Of a stretch of DNA of 64,000 nucleotides, positions 43,593 to 52,492 are shown one piece after another. Made by a program: the position numbers and the translations under genes. The first letter of the stretch is position 1. Every line of letters starts with the position of its first letter. The notes under the pieces are model-generated. The model was not told the origin of the DNA. It searched no databases and was given only the letters and a program-made list of their open reading frames with translations. Source of the stretch: Rhizobiaceae bacterium (GTDB lineage: Bacteria; Pseudomonadota; Alphaproteobacteria; Rhizobiales; Rhizobiaceae); NCBI GenBank assembly GCA_023953845.1, contig JAMLJC010000001.1, forward strand, positions 2,356,001-2,420,000, in the 5' to 3' direction.

Positions 43593-43985
43593 ATGCGAAA
43601 TACCTTGGTCGTGGTGCCATTCGCCGTCATCAGCATCGCGAGCTTGTGGGCTTCGGCGCGCACCACCGAGGGTTATCGTGATCCGATCTTCGACTGGGAC
43701 ATCAGTTGGCCCGCTATCGCCAATGCGCTCACCAAGATGCCGCATATCAGCTCGATGTTCATGATCTTCCTGCTTGGTGCGCTGGCGGTCGGGCTCGGCC
43801 GGCTCTGGCTGGCAGCGCTGTTGACGTTGGTGGTGGGCATCGGATGGGAAGTGGTGCAGATGCCCACGATTGGCAACAATCCGCGGCTCGCCGATCTTGC
43901 TCCCGACCTGGTTGGCATAGGTATTGGCTGGGTGATCGTGGCGTTTGGAGCGATGCTCTGGCGGCGCTTCCGACCGGCCGGCTAG
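43593..43985 (+). CDS. VanZ-like small membrane protein
   Basis: This 130-residue protein has four hydrophobic segments (LVVVPFAVISIASLWAS, MFMIFLLGALAVGLG, LAALLTLVVGIGWEVV, LVGIGIGWVIVAFGAML). The WEVVQ ... LADLAPDLVG arrangement resembles the E-Q and D-N positions of VanZ-like proteins. No glycopeptide-resistance genes are nearby, so the function is unknown. It overlaps the convergent SRPBCC gene by four bases. Confidence 0.55.
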   Translation: MRNTLVVVPFAVISIASLWASARTTEGYRDPIFDWDISWPAIANALTKMPHISSMFMIFLLGALAVGLGRLWLAALLTLVVGIGWEVVQMPTIGNNPRLADLAPDLVGIGIGWVIVAFGAMLWRRFRPAG

Positions 43986-44443
43986 GCAACGCGTGCGTCC
44001 GGCGCGTGGTCCATGACGAGATTGGGCTCGATGCCATGCTCAAGGTAGAACTTCATCGCGGCGAGGAGGTTCGTGAAGCCTTCAGTGGAGTTTATCGCTT
44101 CCTCGACCCCACCGGAGAACCCCCAGTTCCTGACCGTGACGAAGGTCTGGCCATCGCGTTTGGGCTCGAACTTCCACTCGACGAGACTCGGGTTCTCAGG
44201 TCCGTCCCACTCGATCAGGATCCGCTTGTTCCGCTCGATTTCCTTCACGTCGGCGATCGTGTGGATGCCGTACATCTCCCAATCCCATCGGACTTTCTGA
44301 CCAACCTCCAATGGCGCGGCGCCCTTGGAGAACCAAAAACGAGACGTGATTGCAGGATCGATCAACGATTGGAAAACCTCCGCCACGGGCTTGCGAATCA
44401 TCATTTGTGCCTTAGCGACCGGGCTCTCGGATTTGTGGGGCAT
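43982..44443 (-). CDS. SRPBCC (AHSA1-like) domain protein
   Basis: This 153-residue helix-grip protein shows IRKPVAEVFQSLIDPAITSRFWFS near residue 16, then GQKVRWDWEMYG, ILIEWDGP and a C-terminal LAAMKFYLEHGI helix, the AHSA1/START-like pattern. Such proteins bind hydrophobic ligands or assist Hsp90. The neighbours give no specific role. Confidence 0.88.
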   Translation of the reverse strand: MPHKSESPVAKAQMMIRKPVAEVFQSLIDPAITSRFWFSKGAAPLEVGQKVRWDWEMYGIHTIADVKEIERNKRILIEWDGPENPSLVEWKFEPKRDGQTFVTVRNWGFSGGVEEAINSTEGFTNLLAAMKFYLEHGIEPNLVMDHAPDARVA

Positions 44444-44919
44444 GCAAATGCTATCCCTTCACGATTCGGGCCTGCATGTTGAACACGTGCGGGTGAGGAA
44501 TGTTCCATTACGGCGGGGCTGCATGTGCCTGAAAGTCGCCCGTTTCGCGTCCCGATCGGACGCAGCCTTGACAATTGGGTTGGCCGATCGGCGCAGCGGC
44601 TCTTTCATGGACGGGCGGGCAGAGATGCGCGTGACGAAGTCGCCCTCTGCGCCCTGTTCGTCCTCTGCCAGCGCGTGACGTCGCATGACGTTCATGCTCA
44701 GTTCGACCTTAGCGTGTCGCTGGGAACAGTTCTTGTTCCGCTCCATCAAGGCGGAGATCACGATTGGCGATCCTTCCACCTTATAGTCGCCAGCAAGCAT
44801 GCCTTCAAATTGAAACCGGTAGGGGTCGTAAGGCTGGGCGGGTGAGGGCCGACGAGATGGCGCTATGTGGAGCCGGACAGTCGCGGTAATGTGCGCCGCA
44901 TTCGGACTGGAATGGTTAA
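44444..44919. other. Stretch with no supported gene
   Basis: Frames exist on both strands (44525-44845 plus, 44459-45007 minus), but neither has a good ribosome site or recognisable composition. I see no repeats. It may hold the promoter of the LysR gene at its right end. Confidence 0.4.
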
Positions 44920-45813
44920 ATGGAGCGGCTGGACGATCTGGAAGCATTTCTCGCAATAGTCGAGAAAGGGACACAGGCCGCCGCAGCGCGGCACCTTCGC
45001 CGTTCACTGCAGTCCGTGAACCGCTCTCTGGCGGCGATCGAAAACGCCATGAGCGTTCAACTCATTCGCCGATCGACGCGCCGTTCAGAGCCAACGGAGG
45101 CAGGGCTGGAGTTCTACAATCACGTTAAGCCGGCCTTCTCAAAAATTATGCAGGCCCGTCTGCAGGCGGCGAGCCAGCAGGAGCATATCTCCGGCGCGCT
45201 GACAATTGGCGCCCCCCATCTCTTCGCAACGGATTACATCGCCCCGGCAGTATGTGAGTTTATCGATCTATACCCTAGGCTTGACATCGAGTTGCAGGCC
45301 AGCGATGAGCAGGTCGATCTGCTTGATCGCAACCTCGACCTGGCCGTCCGGATCGGTCATTCCGTGGACGAGAGCCTGATCGCGCGACGGGTGAATTCAA
45401 TGCGGGTCGTGACGTTCGGGGCGCTCTCCTATTTCGCAAAACATGGCAAGCCCATGCATCCACGCGATCTCGTCAATCACGAATGCGTCCTGCGTGCTGC
45501 CGCGACGATCGTCGACACGTGGTCTTTCCGGATCGATGGCGACGACCACCCGATAAAGGTGCAAGGCAGGTTCCGGACCAATAGCGCCACCGCAATGCGC
45601 GCCGCGGTCGCCAACGGCCTGGGCATCGGCCAGTTGCCCTACTGGCAAGTCCGTAGCCTGATCGAGCAAGGCAGCGCCGAGATCGTCCTCGGCTCGTTCG
45701 AAGCAGACCGTATCCCCATCCAGCTGGCGTGGTCGCCGGCGCGACCACCATTGGAGCGGACGCGCAGGTTTGTAGAATTCCTCGCGGCCCGCTTGAAGGC
45801 CGAACCATTCTAG
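44920..45813 (+). CDS. LysR-family transcriptional regulator
   Basis: This 297-residue regulator has an N-terminal winged helix (ERLDDLEAFLAIVEKGTQAAAA ... SLQSVNRSLAAIE) and a LysR substrate domain with GALTIGAPHLFATDYI, DLAVRIGHSVD and GLGIGQLPYW. It is the first gene before a run of accessory genes on the same strand and could control them. The coinducer is unknown. Confidence 0.93.
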   Translation: MERLDDLEAFLAIVEKGTQAAAARHLRRSLQSVNRSLAAIENAMSVQLIRRSTRRSEPTEAGLEFYNHVKPAFSKIMQARLQAASQQEHISGALTIGAPHLFATDYIAPAVCEFIDLYPRLDIELQASDEQVDLLDRNLDLAVRIGHSVDESLIARRVNSMRVVTFGALSYFAKHGKPMHPRDLVNHECVLRAAATIVDTWSFRIDGDDHPIKVQGRFRTNSATAMRAAVANGLGIGQLPYWQVRSLIEQGSAEIVLGSFEADRIPIQLAWSPARPPLERTRRFVEFLAARLKAEPF

Positions 45814-45953
45814 TTCGGCCAAGGCGGTATCCAGGACGCAATTCTCCCGGTTCCCGGCATAGTGCCTCTCGCACGCGCCTGGTTGTTTCGTCGGCAGGCA
45901 CGCCCACCTTGGCACTGATCCTCCCTGCATCGGCTGGAACCAAGGAGAGCGCA

Positions 45954-46535
45954 ATGTTTCGTGCACATCGCACCTCGATCGGACGGGCGCGGCCCGCAAA
46001 TCGCCCCTCAAACAGCCAGGTCGACCGTCTTCGCCACCGCGTCCGGCCGATCCACCGCCTGACAGAAGATGCGCTGCGGCGGGCAGGCATCGCACGGGGA
46101 ATGCGTGTCTTGGATCTTGGCTGCGGCGTGGGCGACGTTTCGCTCATCGCGGGCAAAGTCGTGGGACCCTCCGGCGCGGTGCTCGGCATCGACAACGCGC
46201 TGGACAGGATCGACCGGGCCGAGAGGCGTGCGACGGAGCGGGGGCTTTGCTACTGGGTTCGGTTCCTCGCCGCCGAGCCCGACACGTTCATGCCAGCCCG
46301 GCGATTCGATGCAGTCGTGATACGGCCGCCCCTCTTGCGCCGGCCTGATCCTCTGGCGTTTCTCGGACGCTCCGGCCGCGGCGTGCTCTTGCTGGACCTC
46401 GATACGGTCGACAGCGGAGAAGGGGTGTGGCTGCATGCGGTTCGTTCCCACGTCGGCTGGATGCAAGCTAGTCTTGCGGAGCCAAGGCCAGAGCCTTGGC
46501 CGTTGCATCCCCCCACAATGGGGATCGCGCAATGA
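45954..46535 (+). CDS. Class I SAM-dependent methyltransferase (short)
   Basis: This 193-residue protein has the SAM-binding motif MRVLDLGCGVGDVSL near residue 48, GAVLGIDN as motif II, and FDAVVIRPPLLRRPDP as the motif IV region. The segment between motifs II and IV is short. AAGGAG lies six bases before ATG 45954. Its stop overlaps the next ATG (ATGA), so it is coupled to the flavoprotein gene and probably acts in the same pathway. Confidence 0.75.
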   Translation: MFRAHRTSIGRARPANRPSNSQVDRLRHRVRPIHRLTEDALRRAGIARGMRVLDLGCGVGDVSLIAGKVVGPSGAVLGIDNALDRIDRAERRATERGLCYWVRFLAAEPDTFMPARRFDAVVIRPPLLRRPDPLAFLGRSGRGVLLLDLDTVDSGEGVWLHAVRSHVGWMQASLAEPRPEPWPLHPPTMGIAQ

Positions 46536-47968
46536 CCCACACAAGACGCAGCATGCTTCAAGCCGGCCTCGCCTGTGCGACGACGTTTACCATTCCCACC
46601 AGGACCATCGCTCAGCAACACAGCACCATCATCGACGCCCCGGGTATGGGCGGCGTGTTCGATCGCACCCCTGCTGCGCTTGCTGCCGCGGCCGACGATT
46701 TCGGGCATCTTGTCCATGGAACGCCGGCCGTGGTGTTCAGGCCGGGTACGACAACCGACATCTCCGCGCTCGTCCGATTGGCGGGTGAGCGCGGGGAGAA
46801 GGTAACGGCGCGGGGCCAGGGCCATTCGATCTACGGCCGCGCCACCTCAATCGGGCAGACAGTCGTCGTCTTGAGCACGCTGGACAAGATCGATGCCGTG
46901 CAATCGGACCGCGTGACCGTCGAGGCCGGCACGACCTGGAGGAGCGTGCTCAAGTCGACGCTCCTGCATCGGCTCACACCCCCAGTGCTCCCCAATTATC
47001 TCGACCTGTCGGTCGGCGGCACGCTGACCTTGGGTGGCATCGGCGGCACGACCTCTCGCTACGGGATGATGACGGACAACGTGCTGGAACTGACCGTGGT
47101 CACCGGCGACGGCCGCGAAATGACTTGCTCGCGAACTCAAAACCCCGATCTGTTCGACGCCGTTCGTGCGGGGCTCGCCCAGTGCGGCATTATCACCCGG
47201 GCAACGCTTGCATTGATCAGCGCGCCTGACCATGCCCGTCGATATCTGCTGCAGTATCGCAACCTCCAAAGCCTGACCAAGGATCAGTTGCGTTTGCTGG
47301 CCGATCGCCGCTTTGACCACCTGCAAGGCTCCGTCGCGCCCGATCCCGCTGGCGGCTGGAGGCACATGCTTGAAGGGGTCGTGTTCTTTGACGCTGACAA
47401 CGAGCCAGACGACACCAGATTGTTGGTCGGCCTGTCAGACGACCGCGAAGCAGCAATGATCACTGACTCGACCTATTTCGAATATCTGAGCGCTTTCGAC
47501 AACCTCGAGCAGAAGCTGCGCGCCAGCGGTCAATGGTCCAAACCGCATCCCTGGCTCCTGACTTTCCTGCCCGGTTCGAAAGCCGAGGAAATCGTGGCCG
47601 ATGTGCTGAGCGGTTTGACCGCCGACGACCTTGGCCCCATCGGACAGGTCTCGTATTATCCGTTTCGAACGGAGGCAGTACGCACGCCGCTGTTGCGAAT
47701 GCCGAAGGAGCCGATCGCCTTCACATCCAACGTCATTCGCATGCCGAACACAGACGGCGCAGCCGCGGCGGAACGGCTGGTGGCGCACAACCGCTTTCTC
47801 TACGAGAAGATCAACCAACAGGGCGGCGTCCTGTACCCCGTGAGCGCCTTTCCGATGTCGAGTCTCGATTGGAGGCAGCATTTTGGGGTCAGATGGAAGC
47901 TGTTGAAAAACGCGAAGCATCGTTTCGATCCTGGGGGTACGCTGGCACCCGGCTATGAGCTATTCTGA
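46532..47968 (+). CDS. Tat-exported cytokinin dehydrogenase-like flavoprotein
   Basis: This 478-residue FAD enzyme has a twin-arginine signal (TRRSMLQAGLACATTF). The order of motifs matches plant cytokinin oxidase/dehydrogenase: ARGQGHSIYG with His98 at the covalent-FAD position, VGGTLTLGGIGG, NVLELTVVTGDG, NPDLFDAVRAGLAQCGIITRA, KPHPWLLTFLPGSK, and a C-terminal RHFG ... FDPGGTLAPGYELF. The Glu in the HMLEGVVFF segment fits the conserved catalytic Glu. At the position of the plant catalytic Asp (TDYL in maize CKX1, from memory) this protein has Asn155 (PNYLDL), so its substrate or mechanism may differ. A cytochrome c gene lies downstream. Confidence 0.85.
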   Translation: MTHTRRSMLQAGLACATTFTIPTRTIAQQHSTIIDAPGMGGVFDRTPAALAAAADDFGHLVHGTPAVVFRPGTTTDISALVRLAGERGEKVTARGQGHSIYGRATSIGQTVVVLSTLDKIDAVQSDRVTVEAGTTWRSVLKSTLLHRLTPPVLPNYLDLSVGGTLTLGGIGGTTSRYGMMTDNVLELTVVTGDGREMTCSRTQNPDLFDAVRAGLAQCGIITRATLALISAPDHARRYLLQYRNLQSLTKDQLRLLADRRFDHLQGSVAPDPAGGWRHMLEGVVFFDADNEPDDTRLLVGLSDDREAAMITDSTYFEYLSAFDNLEQKLRASGQWSKPHPWLLTFLPGSKAEEIVADVLSGLTADDLGPIGQVSYYPFRTEAVRTPLLRMPKEPIAFTSNVIRMPNTDGAAAAERLVAHNRFLYEKINQQGGVLYPVSAFPMSSLDWRQHFGVRWKLLKNAKHRFDPGGTLAPGYELF

Positions 47969-48048
47969 TCCATAGCGCCGCTCGATCTTGTTGGCCGGTT
48001 GCATCCGAAACAGTCGCGGGCGGCGGTTGGAAGCCGTGACGAGCACGC

Positions 48049-48615
48049 ATGACAGAAGAGCCCAGGCACTACATACGCCTTGCCGGTCGACAGGAACTGG
48101 ATGCCGTCGCCGGACTCGTGCGCGAGGCATTTGCCCCGTTCGAGGAGGTTCTCCCGCGTCATATCTTCGAGCCCTATCTGAAGGAGTCCAGCGACTTCTC
48201 GCAGCGTTTGGCCGACGCCGATGTCGCTGTTCTCCTGCGAGGTGACCGGCTCGTCGGCACGGTCTCCTACTATGCTGACGCAGCGCGTGAAGACATGGGG
48301 TGGGCAAGCGGCCTTGCGGGACTGCGAACCCTTGCCGTTGCGCCCTCCGCCCAGGGCCATGGAGCCGGCCGCGCACTGTGTGAGTGGTGTATTGCGCGGG
48401 CCCGTCACCAGGGAGCACCCGCGCTCGTGCTGCACACCGCCGGCTTCATGAAGTCGGCCTGCCGGCTCTATGAACGTCTGGGATTTGAGCGACGTCCCGA
48501 CCATGACCTTCTGGCCTCGACAGTCCTGGGCTTCGAGCCCGCCCGCGATGACCAACGCATCCTCGCGTATCTGCTGCCTCTCCAGGCTGTTCCGTCAATC
48601 GTTGATCGTCCTTGA
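48049..48615 (+). CDS. GNAT-family N-acetyltransferase
   Basis: This 188-residue protein has a GNAT core: LVGTVSYYA, then the acetyl-CoA loop LRTLAVAPSAQGHGAGRALC (Q-x-x-G-x-G/A) near residue 95, and SACRLYERLGFERRPDHD near residue 138. It transfers acetyl groups to an amine; the acceptor is unknown. It starts 80 bases after the flavoprotein and is probably in the same accessory block. Confidence 0.88.
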   Translation: MTEEPRHYIRLAGRQELDAVAGLVREAFAPFEEVLPRHIFEPYLKESSDFSQRLADADVAVLLRGDRLVGTVSYYADAAREDMGWASGLAGLRTLAVAPSAQGHGAGRALCEWCIARARHQGAPALVLHTAGFMKSACRLYERLGFERRPDHDLLASTVLGFEPARDDQRILAYLLPLQAVPSIVDRP

Positions 48616-48757
48616 GGCGCCAGGATCATTCCGGCTTCCGGAATACTGTCTCGCATCCTCTGTCGGTTGTTTTCGCGTTCTCTGCGCCCACCTCATGAAT
48701 GAACTGGCCAGGATAGTGCAACGGCCAACGACCATTCATCGGCGAAAGGAAAATGAT

Positions 48758-49174
48758 ATGGGCGCACCCTCACCGGAACTCTGCAACCTTTGGCTGGCAC
48801 GAGCCTTCAACGCGCAGGACGTCGAAGCGGCGGCGGCAATGTATCACCCCGAAGCATCCGTCGTTCAGATCGACGACGTGCATGGCGGCGGACAAGTCGC
48901 GCAGGGCGCTGAGGGCATCCGCGAGACGATGGCAGCCTATATCGGCATGAAGCCACACATGGACGTCATCACCCATCACACGACCGTTGCCGGCGATTTT
49001 GCAATGACACGTTCGCAATGGAGTATCCGGGGCACGGACCAGGAAGGCAAGCCGACCGAGCTCCATCATCACGGCATGGAAGTGCACCGCAGGCTGCCCG
49101 ATGGAACATGGGTGTTCTTCATCGATCACCCTGCGGGCGCAGATCCGGCGTGGGCCATCGAAGCTGCGAATTAA
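48758..49174 (+). CDS. NTF2-like (SnoaL/DUF4440 type) protein
   Basis: This 138-residue cone-shaped-fold protein opens with LARAFNAQDVEAAAAMYHPEA, followed by GAEGIRETMAAY and FAMTRSQWSIRG. Members are small enzymes or ligand-binding proteins. ATG 48758 lies behind GGAAAATGAT; the upstream AAAGGA serves as ribosome site. Its role beside the methyltransferase gene is unknown. Confidence 0.82.
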   Translation: MGAPSPELCNLWLARAFNAQDVEAAAAMYHPEASVVQIDDVHGGGQVAQGAEGIRETMAAYIGMKPHMDVITHHTTVAGDFAMTRSQWSIRGTDQEGKPTELHHHGMEVHRRLPDGTWVFFIDHPAGADPAWAIEAAN

Positions 49175-49197
49175 CCGTCAATACTGAGGAATACACC

Positions 49198-50328
49198 ATG
49201 TCCAACCATCAGCGCGCTGCTGCGCGCACGACAACGCTTGCCCGCGAGCATCCCAATTGGATTCCGTTCGGGCCGGACCTGAACGTTGCCGCCCGGCCGC
49301 ACACCGCCGCACCTGAGCTTCCTTCCGCTGTTCCGCTGATGGCGCTGTCGACCGGCTTCTGGGCTTTCAAGACCTTGGCGGCCGCGCACGACCTCGACCT
49401 GTTCAACCGTCTCGCCGGTGGGGCAAGCACGACGGCCGCCGAACTGGTCGAGACGCTCGGCCTGCAGCCGCGTCCCGCCGAAATGCTGTTGACGGGCTGC
49501 GCCGCCCTAGGGCTCCTGGAAAAGGTGGACGGGCGCTATCGCAATACCGCGCTCAGCGAAGCCTATCTCGTCCGCGGAAATCCGTACTATTTCGGCGGCT
49601 GGGTGGAGATGGCCGACAAGCGGCTCTATGCCGGATGGGGCAAACTTAACGAAGCGCTACGCACGAACCGTCCGACCACATGGGATCCGGATACGCAAGC
49701 CTCGATCTTCGACGGCGCCGACCCCAAGATGCTGGCGTATTTCTGGGAAGCGATGCATTCGCTGTCCACCATGAGCGCCCGCAAGCTGGGCGAGGCCGTG
49801 GACTTTAGCCGTTTCCGCCGGCTGCTCGACATTGGCGGCGGATCGGGCGCCTACGACATCGAGCTCTGCAAGCAGTATGGGGAGCTCCGCGCGACCGTGT
49901 TCGAGCTGCCGCATGTGGCCGAGATCGCGGCGGGCAAGATCGCCGAGGCCGGCCTGGCCGACCGAGTGGACGCCGTCGGCGGCAGCTTCTTCGACGGCGT
50001 GCCTGATGGCTACGACGTGCATCTCCTGTCGATGGTCCTGCACGACTGGGACGAGGCGAAGAACCGTGCCTTGCTCAGCCGGTCATTCGAGGCTTTGCCG
50101 AGCGGCGGCGCAGTTGTCATCGCCGAGCTTCTCGTCAATGACGAAAAGACCGGACCGGTGCCGGCTGCGCTGATGAGCCTCAACATGCTGATCGAGACGG
50201 AAGGAGGTCGAAACTATACGCCGGCCGAATATGTGGCCTGGCTGGAGGAAGCCGGCTTTCACGAGATCGAGACGGTTTGGTTCGACGCGCCGGGCGTCAA
50301 CGGAGCCGTAATCGGCCGCAAGCCCTAG
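49198..50328 (+). CDS. O-methyltransferase, acetylserotonin-type
   Basis: This 376-residue enzyme has a dimerisation domain (FWAFKTLAAAHDLDLFNRLAGG, AELVETLGLQPRPAEMLLTG) and a SAM-binding domain with RLLDIGGGSGAYDIELCK near residue 210, FFDGVPDGYDVHLLSMVLHDWDE with the catalytic His-Asp (HDW), and ALMSLNMLIETEGGR. Related enzymes methylate phenolic or indolic hydroxyls. It follows the NTF2-like gene by 23 bases and precedes the cytochrome gene by 21 bases, so the genes probably form one operon. Confidence 0.9.
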   Translation: MSNHQRAAARTTTLAREHPNWIPFGPDLNVAARPHTAAPELPSAVPLMALSTGFWAFKTLAAAHDLDLFNRLAGGASTTAAELVETLGLQPRPAEMLLTGCAALGLLEKVDGRYRNTALSEAYLVRGNPYYFGGWVEMADKRLYAGWGKLNEALRTNRPTTWDPDTQASIFDGADPKMLAYFWEAMHSLSTMSARKLGEAVDFSRFRRLLDIGGGSGAYDIELCKQYGELRATVFELPHVAEIAAGKIAEAGLADRVDAVGGSFFDGVPDGYDVHLLSMVLHDWDEAKNRALLSRSFEALPSGGAVVIAELLVNDEKTGPVPAALMSLNMLIETEGGRNYTPAEYVAWLEEAGFHEIETVWFDAPGVNGAVIGRKP

Positions 50329-50349
50329 AGCCAGGAGACGGAGGAAATC

Positions 50350-50907
50350 GTGAGCATTGACAACTTCGGATCTGCCGTGGCGCGCGTGGCGTCGCAGGTG
50401 ACCAGGCGGGTGTTGCCCGCAGCATTCACGGCGCTGGCAGCGGCGATCGGATCGCCGCCTGCCGGCGCCGCTGACAGCAAGCTGGTCGAACGGGGGAGAT
50501 ATCTGGTGGCCATCGGGAGTTGCACCGATTGCCACACGCCGGGACATTTCCTTGGCAAGCCGGACACGACGCGTCACCTCGGCGGCTCCGAGGTCGGCTT
50601 CGAGATCCCGGGGCTCGGGGTTTTCTACGGCCCCAACCTCACGCCCGATGATGCGACGGGTCTCGGGCGCTGGAGCGAGCGTGATATCGTCACGGCGATC
50701 CGGACAGGCGAGCGCCCCGACGGACGCACGCTCGCTCCGATCATGCCATGGGCCGCACTCGCGGAACTCACCGATGCTGATGCCCAGGCGATCGCAGCCT
50801 ATCTCAAGAGCCTGCCGCCGGTAAGCAACAAGGTGCCCGGACCGTTCGGACCGGGCGAGGCGCCGACTTCGTTCGTGATGAAGTTCGTGCCGCCGGCGAA
50901 GCAATGA
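50350..50907 (+). CDS. Periplasmic c-type cytochrome
   Basis: This 185-residue protein has a signal peptide (VLPAAFTALAAAIGSPPAGA), the heme c motif CTDCH at residues 58-62, and a distal Met near residue 132 (APIMPW). It starts at GTG 50350 behind GGAGACGGAGG. Such proteins carry electrons to the respiratory chain. Its position beside the exported flavoprotein suggests it may accept electrons from that enzyme; this is inference. Confidence 0.9.
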   Translation: MSIDNFGSAVARVASQVTRRVLPAAFTALAAAIGSPPAGAADSKLVERGRYLVAIGSCTDCHTPGHFLGKPDTTRHLGGSEVGFEIPGLGVFYGPNLTPDDATGLGRWSERDIVTAIRTGERPDGRTLAPIMPWAALAELTDADAQAIAAYLKSLPPVSNKVPGPFGPGEAPTSFVMKFVPPAKQ

Positions 50908-51156
50908 GGTCGGCTCCTCGCATCAGTTCGGGAAAGGAGCCCCACCCTCCCCGAGCACGGCATTGTCGCCGCCGAACCGTCGCAGCGCCTGTCTGAACGT
51001 CCGCTTCTTCACTCCATCACGCGGAAGCGGACAGGCAGAAAAACCACCCCAGCGCAGTCACACAGAACTGGTGGCTTCCGAGACCTCATTCCGGCCAAGC
51101 TGAGGGCCATCGCCAGCCGGGTTGAATCTGCGCGGAGCTTTCGCTTTTATGTCGCC

Positions 51157-51747
51157 ATGGTTCGACCCTTGCTGAGTTCCGCATTCCGTCGGATACGGGT
51201 GCGGATAGCCGCTGCGATCGGCGTCATCGCCGCCATTGCCGCGACATGGTGGATGAAGGTTGAGGAAGCGCGCGCTCCGGATGCGCCGACGCAGATTGCC
51301 TTTGATCAACCCGTCAAGGTGGGGCGCGCGGTGTTCACGCCGAGAAGGCTGGCCATCGAAAACGCCGCGCCTTTTCCGACGGCCGGCGACGCGGGCGGGC
51401 GGAAACTCGTTCTCGCGGGCCGGCTGGAGAATGCGACCGGCGCAAGCCAGATCGCGGTATTCGGCTTTCCGGAAACGCTGCCCGCCCTTTCCTCGGGCGG
51501 GGCAAGATTTCCCGAGCCTGAGGTCTATCTCGACCGCGACAAGGCGCGTCTGAGACAACTCCAGCCGCGCATAGCCGAGGATATCTCGATCGTCTGGAAC
51601 ATCCCCGAAGGCTGGCGCGAGCAGGACGTGACCATCGAATTCTCCGCGGAGCAATTCAAGCTCAAGGATAATCTCTATGCAAAGGCGAGTTGGCTTCTGC
51701 CCTATCCGACTGGTGTGCTGATCGCGCGGCCGGAGTGCGGCGCATGA
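51157..51747 (+). CDS. Hypothetical exported protein (first of three)
   Basis: This 196-residue protein has an N-terminal membrane anchor or signal (VRIAAAIGVIAAIAATWWM) and a beta-rich domain (KLVLAGRLENATGASQIAVF, EPEVYLDRDKARLRQLQPRI). It overlaps the next gene by ATGA. I do not recognise the family; a membrane-linked role in the periplasm is likely. Confidence 0.6.
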   Translation: MVRPLLSSAFRRIRVRIAAAIGVIAAIAATWWMKVEEARAPDAPTQIAFDQPVKVGRAVFTPRRLAIENAAPFPTAGDAGGRKLVLAGRLENATGASQIAVFGFPETLPALSSGGARFPEPEVYLDRDKARLRQLQPRIAEDISIVWNIPEGWREQDVTIEFSAEQFKLKDNLYAKASWLLPYPTGVLIARPECGA

Positions 51748-52289
51748 CGCATCTCGCCAATCTGCTGGCCGTTCTGCTCGGAGTCGGCTTCGGGGTGATG
51801 ATGAACACGCTGCCGGACTACAACAGCAGCTTCCAGCCCTTCGGCGTCGGTGCCGACGAGAACGGCGTCGGACGGGGACGGCTGTTCACGGCGAAACTGG
51901 CCGGCCTCAGCTCGGCCGGCGAGATTTCCTATCCGGCCTTTGGCGCGGACATCGTTCGCGACACATCCGCGACGTTCCTTGTCGCCGAGATTTCCATCGC
52001 GGCCCGCAAGGAATCGCGGCAGGTCGAAGCGATCTGGCTCGGCGCGACGGGACGGCAATACAGCCAGACGGTCCGCATCGAGAACGCGCCGCGCGACCTG
52101 CCTACCGCCTGGTTCCAGCCGGGACTGGAAGACAGGGTGCGTGCGGTGTTCGAGCTGCCCGAAGACGAGATCGCCGGCGGGGCGCTGGTGCTGATGGCGC
52201 AGGGCGATCCGATCCTGGACAGCGCCGTGCGCCTTCCCGCGCCGGCTGCCCCGCCGGAAAAGCAGGACATGCTGAGGCTCGAGCCATGA
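51744..52289 (+). CDS. Hypothetical membrane-anchored protein (second of three)
   Basis: This 181-residue protein begins with an anchor (LANLLAVLLGVGFGVMM) and continues with a beta-rich body (AKLAGLSSAGEISYPAFG, FLVAEISIAARKESRQ). It is coupled by ATGA overlap to both neighbours, so the three genes form a tight unit. The family is unknown. Confidence 0.6.
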   Translation: MTHLANLLAVLLGVGFGVMMNTLPDYNSSFQPFGVGADENGVGRGRLFTAKLAGLSSAGEISYPAFGADIVRDTSATFLVAEISIAARKESRQVEAIWLGATGRQYSQTVRIENAPRDLPTAWFQPGLEDRVRAVFELPEDEIAGGALVLMAQGDPILDSAVRLPAPAAPPEKQDMLRLEP

Positions 52290-52492
52290 AGCATGTCGTC
52301 TGGCTCGGCATCGTGCTCGCCCTGTTCGTCGCCACACTGGTCCTGACGGGCTGGTCCGACTTCAGGGACCTACGAGGTGGAGGAGGACAAGGTCGATGCC
52401 CGCTTCAGGAACGGTGTGCTGAGCATGATCCTGCCCAAGACAGCAAAAGCGCAGTCGCAGGCGAAGCGTATCGAAATCAGGCGCTGAGCTAA
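52286..52492 (+). pseudogene. Truncated third gene of the unit
   Basis: The frame starts at ATG 52286 with a membrane anchor (MKHVVWLGIVLALFVATLVL) and GWSDFRDL. From about residue 28 the sequence changes character because the DNA there belongs to an hsp20 gene in another frame, so the natural product was cut off at about 52370. Confidence 0.6.
52371..52487 (+). pseudogene. hsp20 (small heat shock protein) 3' remnant
   Basis: A 38-codon frame beginning at 52371 reads YEVEEDKVDARFRNGVLSMI then LPKTAKAQSQAKRIEI. This is the C-terminal end of an alpha-crystallin domain with its conserved GVL motif. The rest of the gene is missing. It marks a deletion junction with the membrane-protein unit. Confidence 0.75.
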
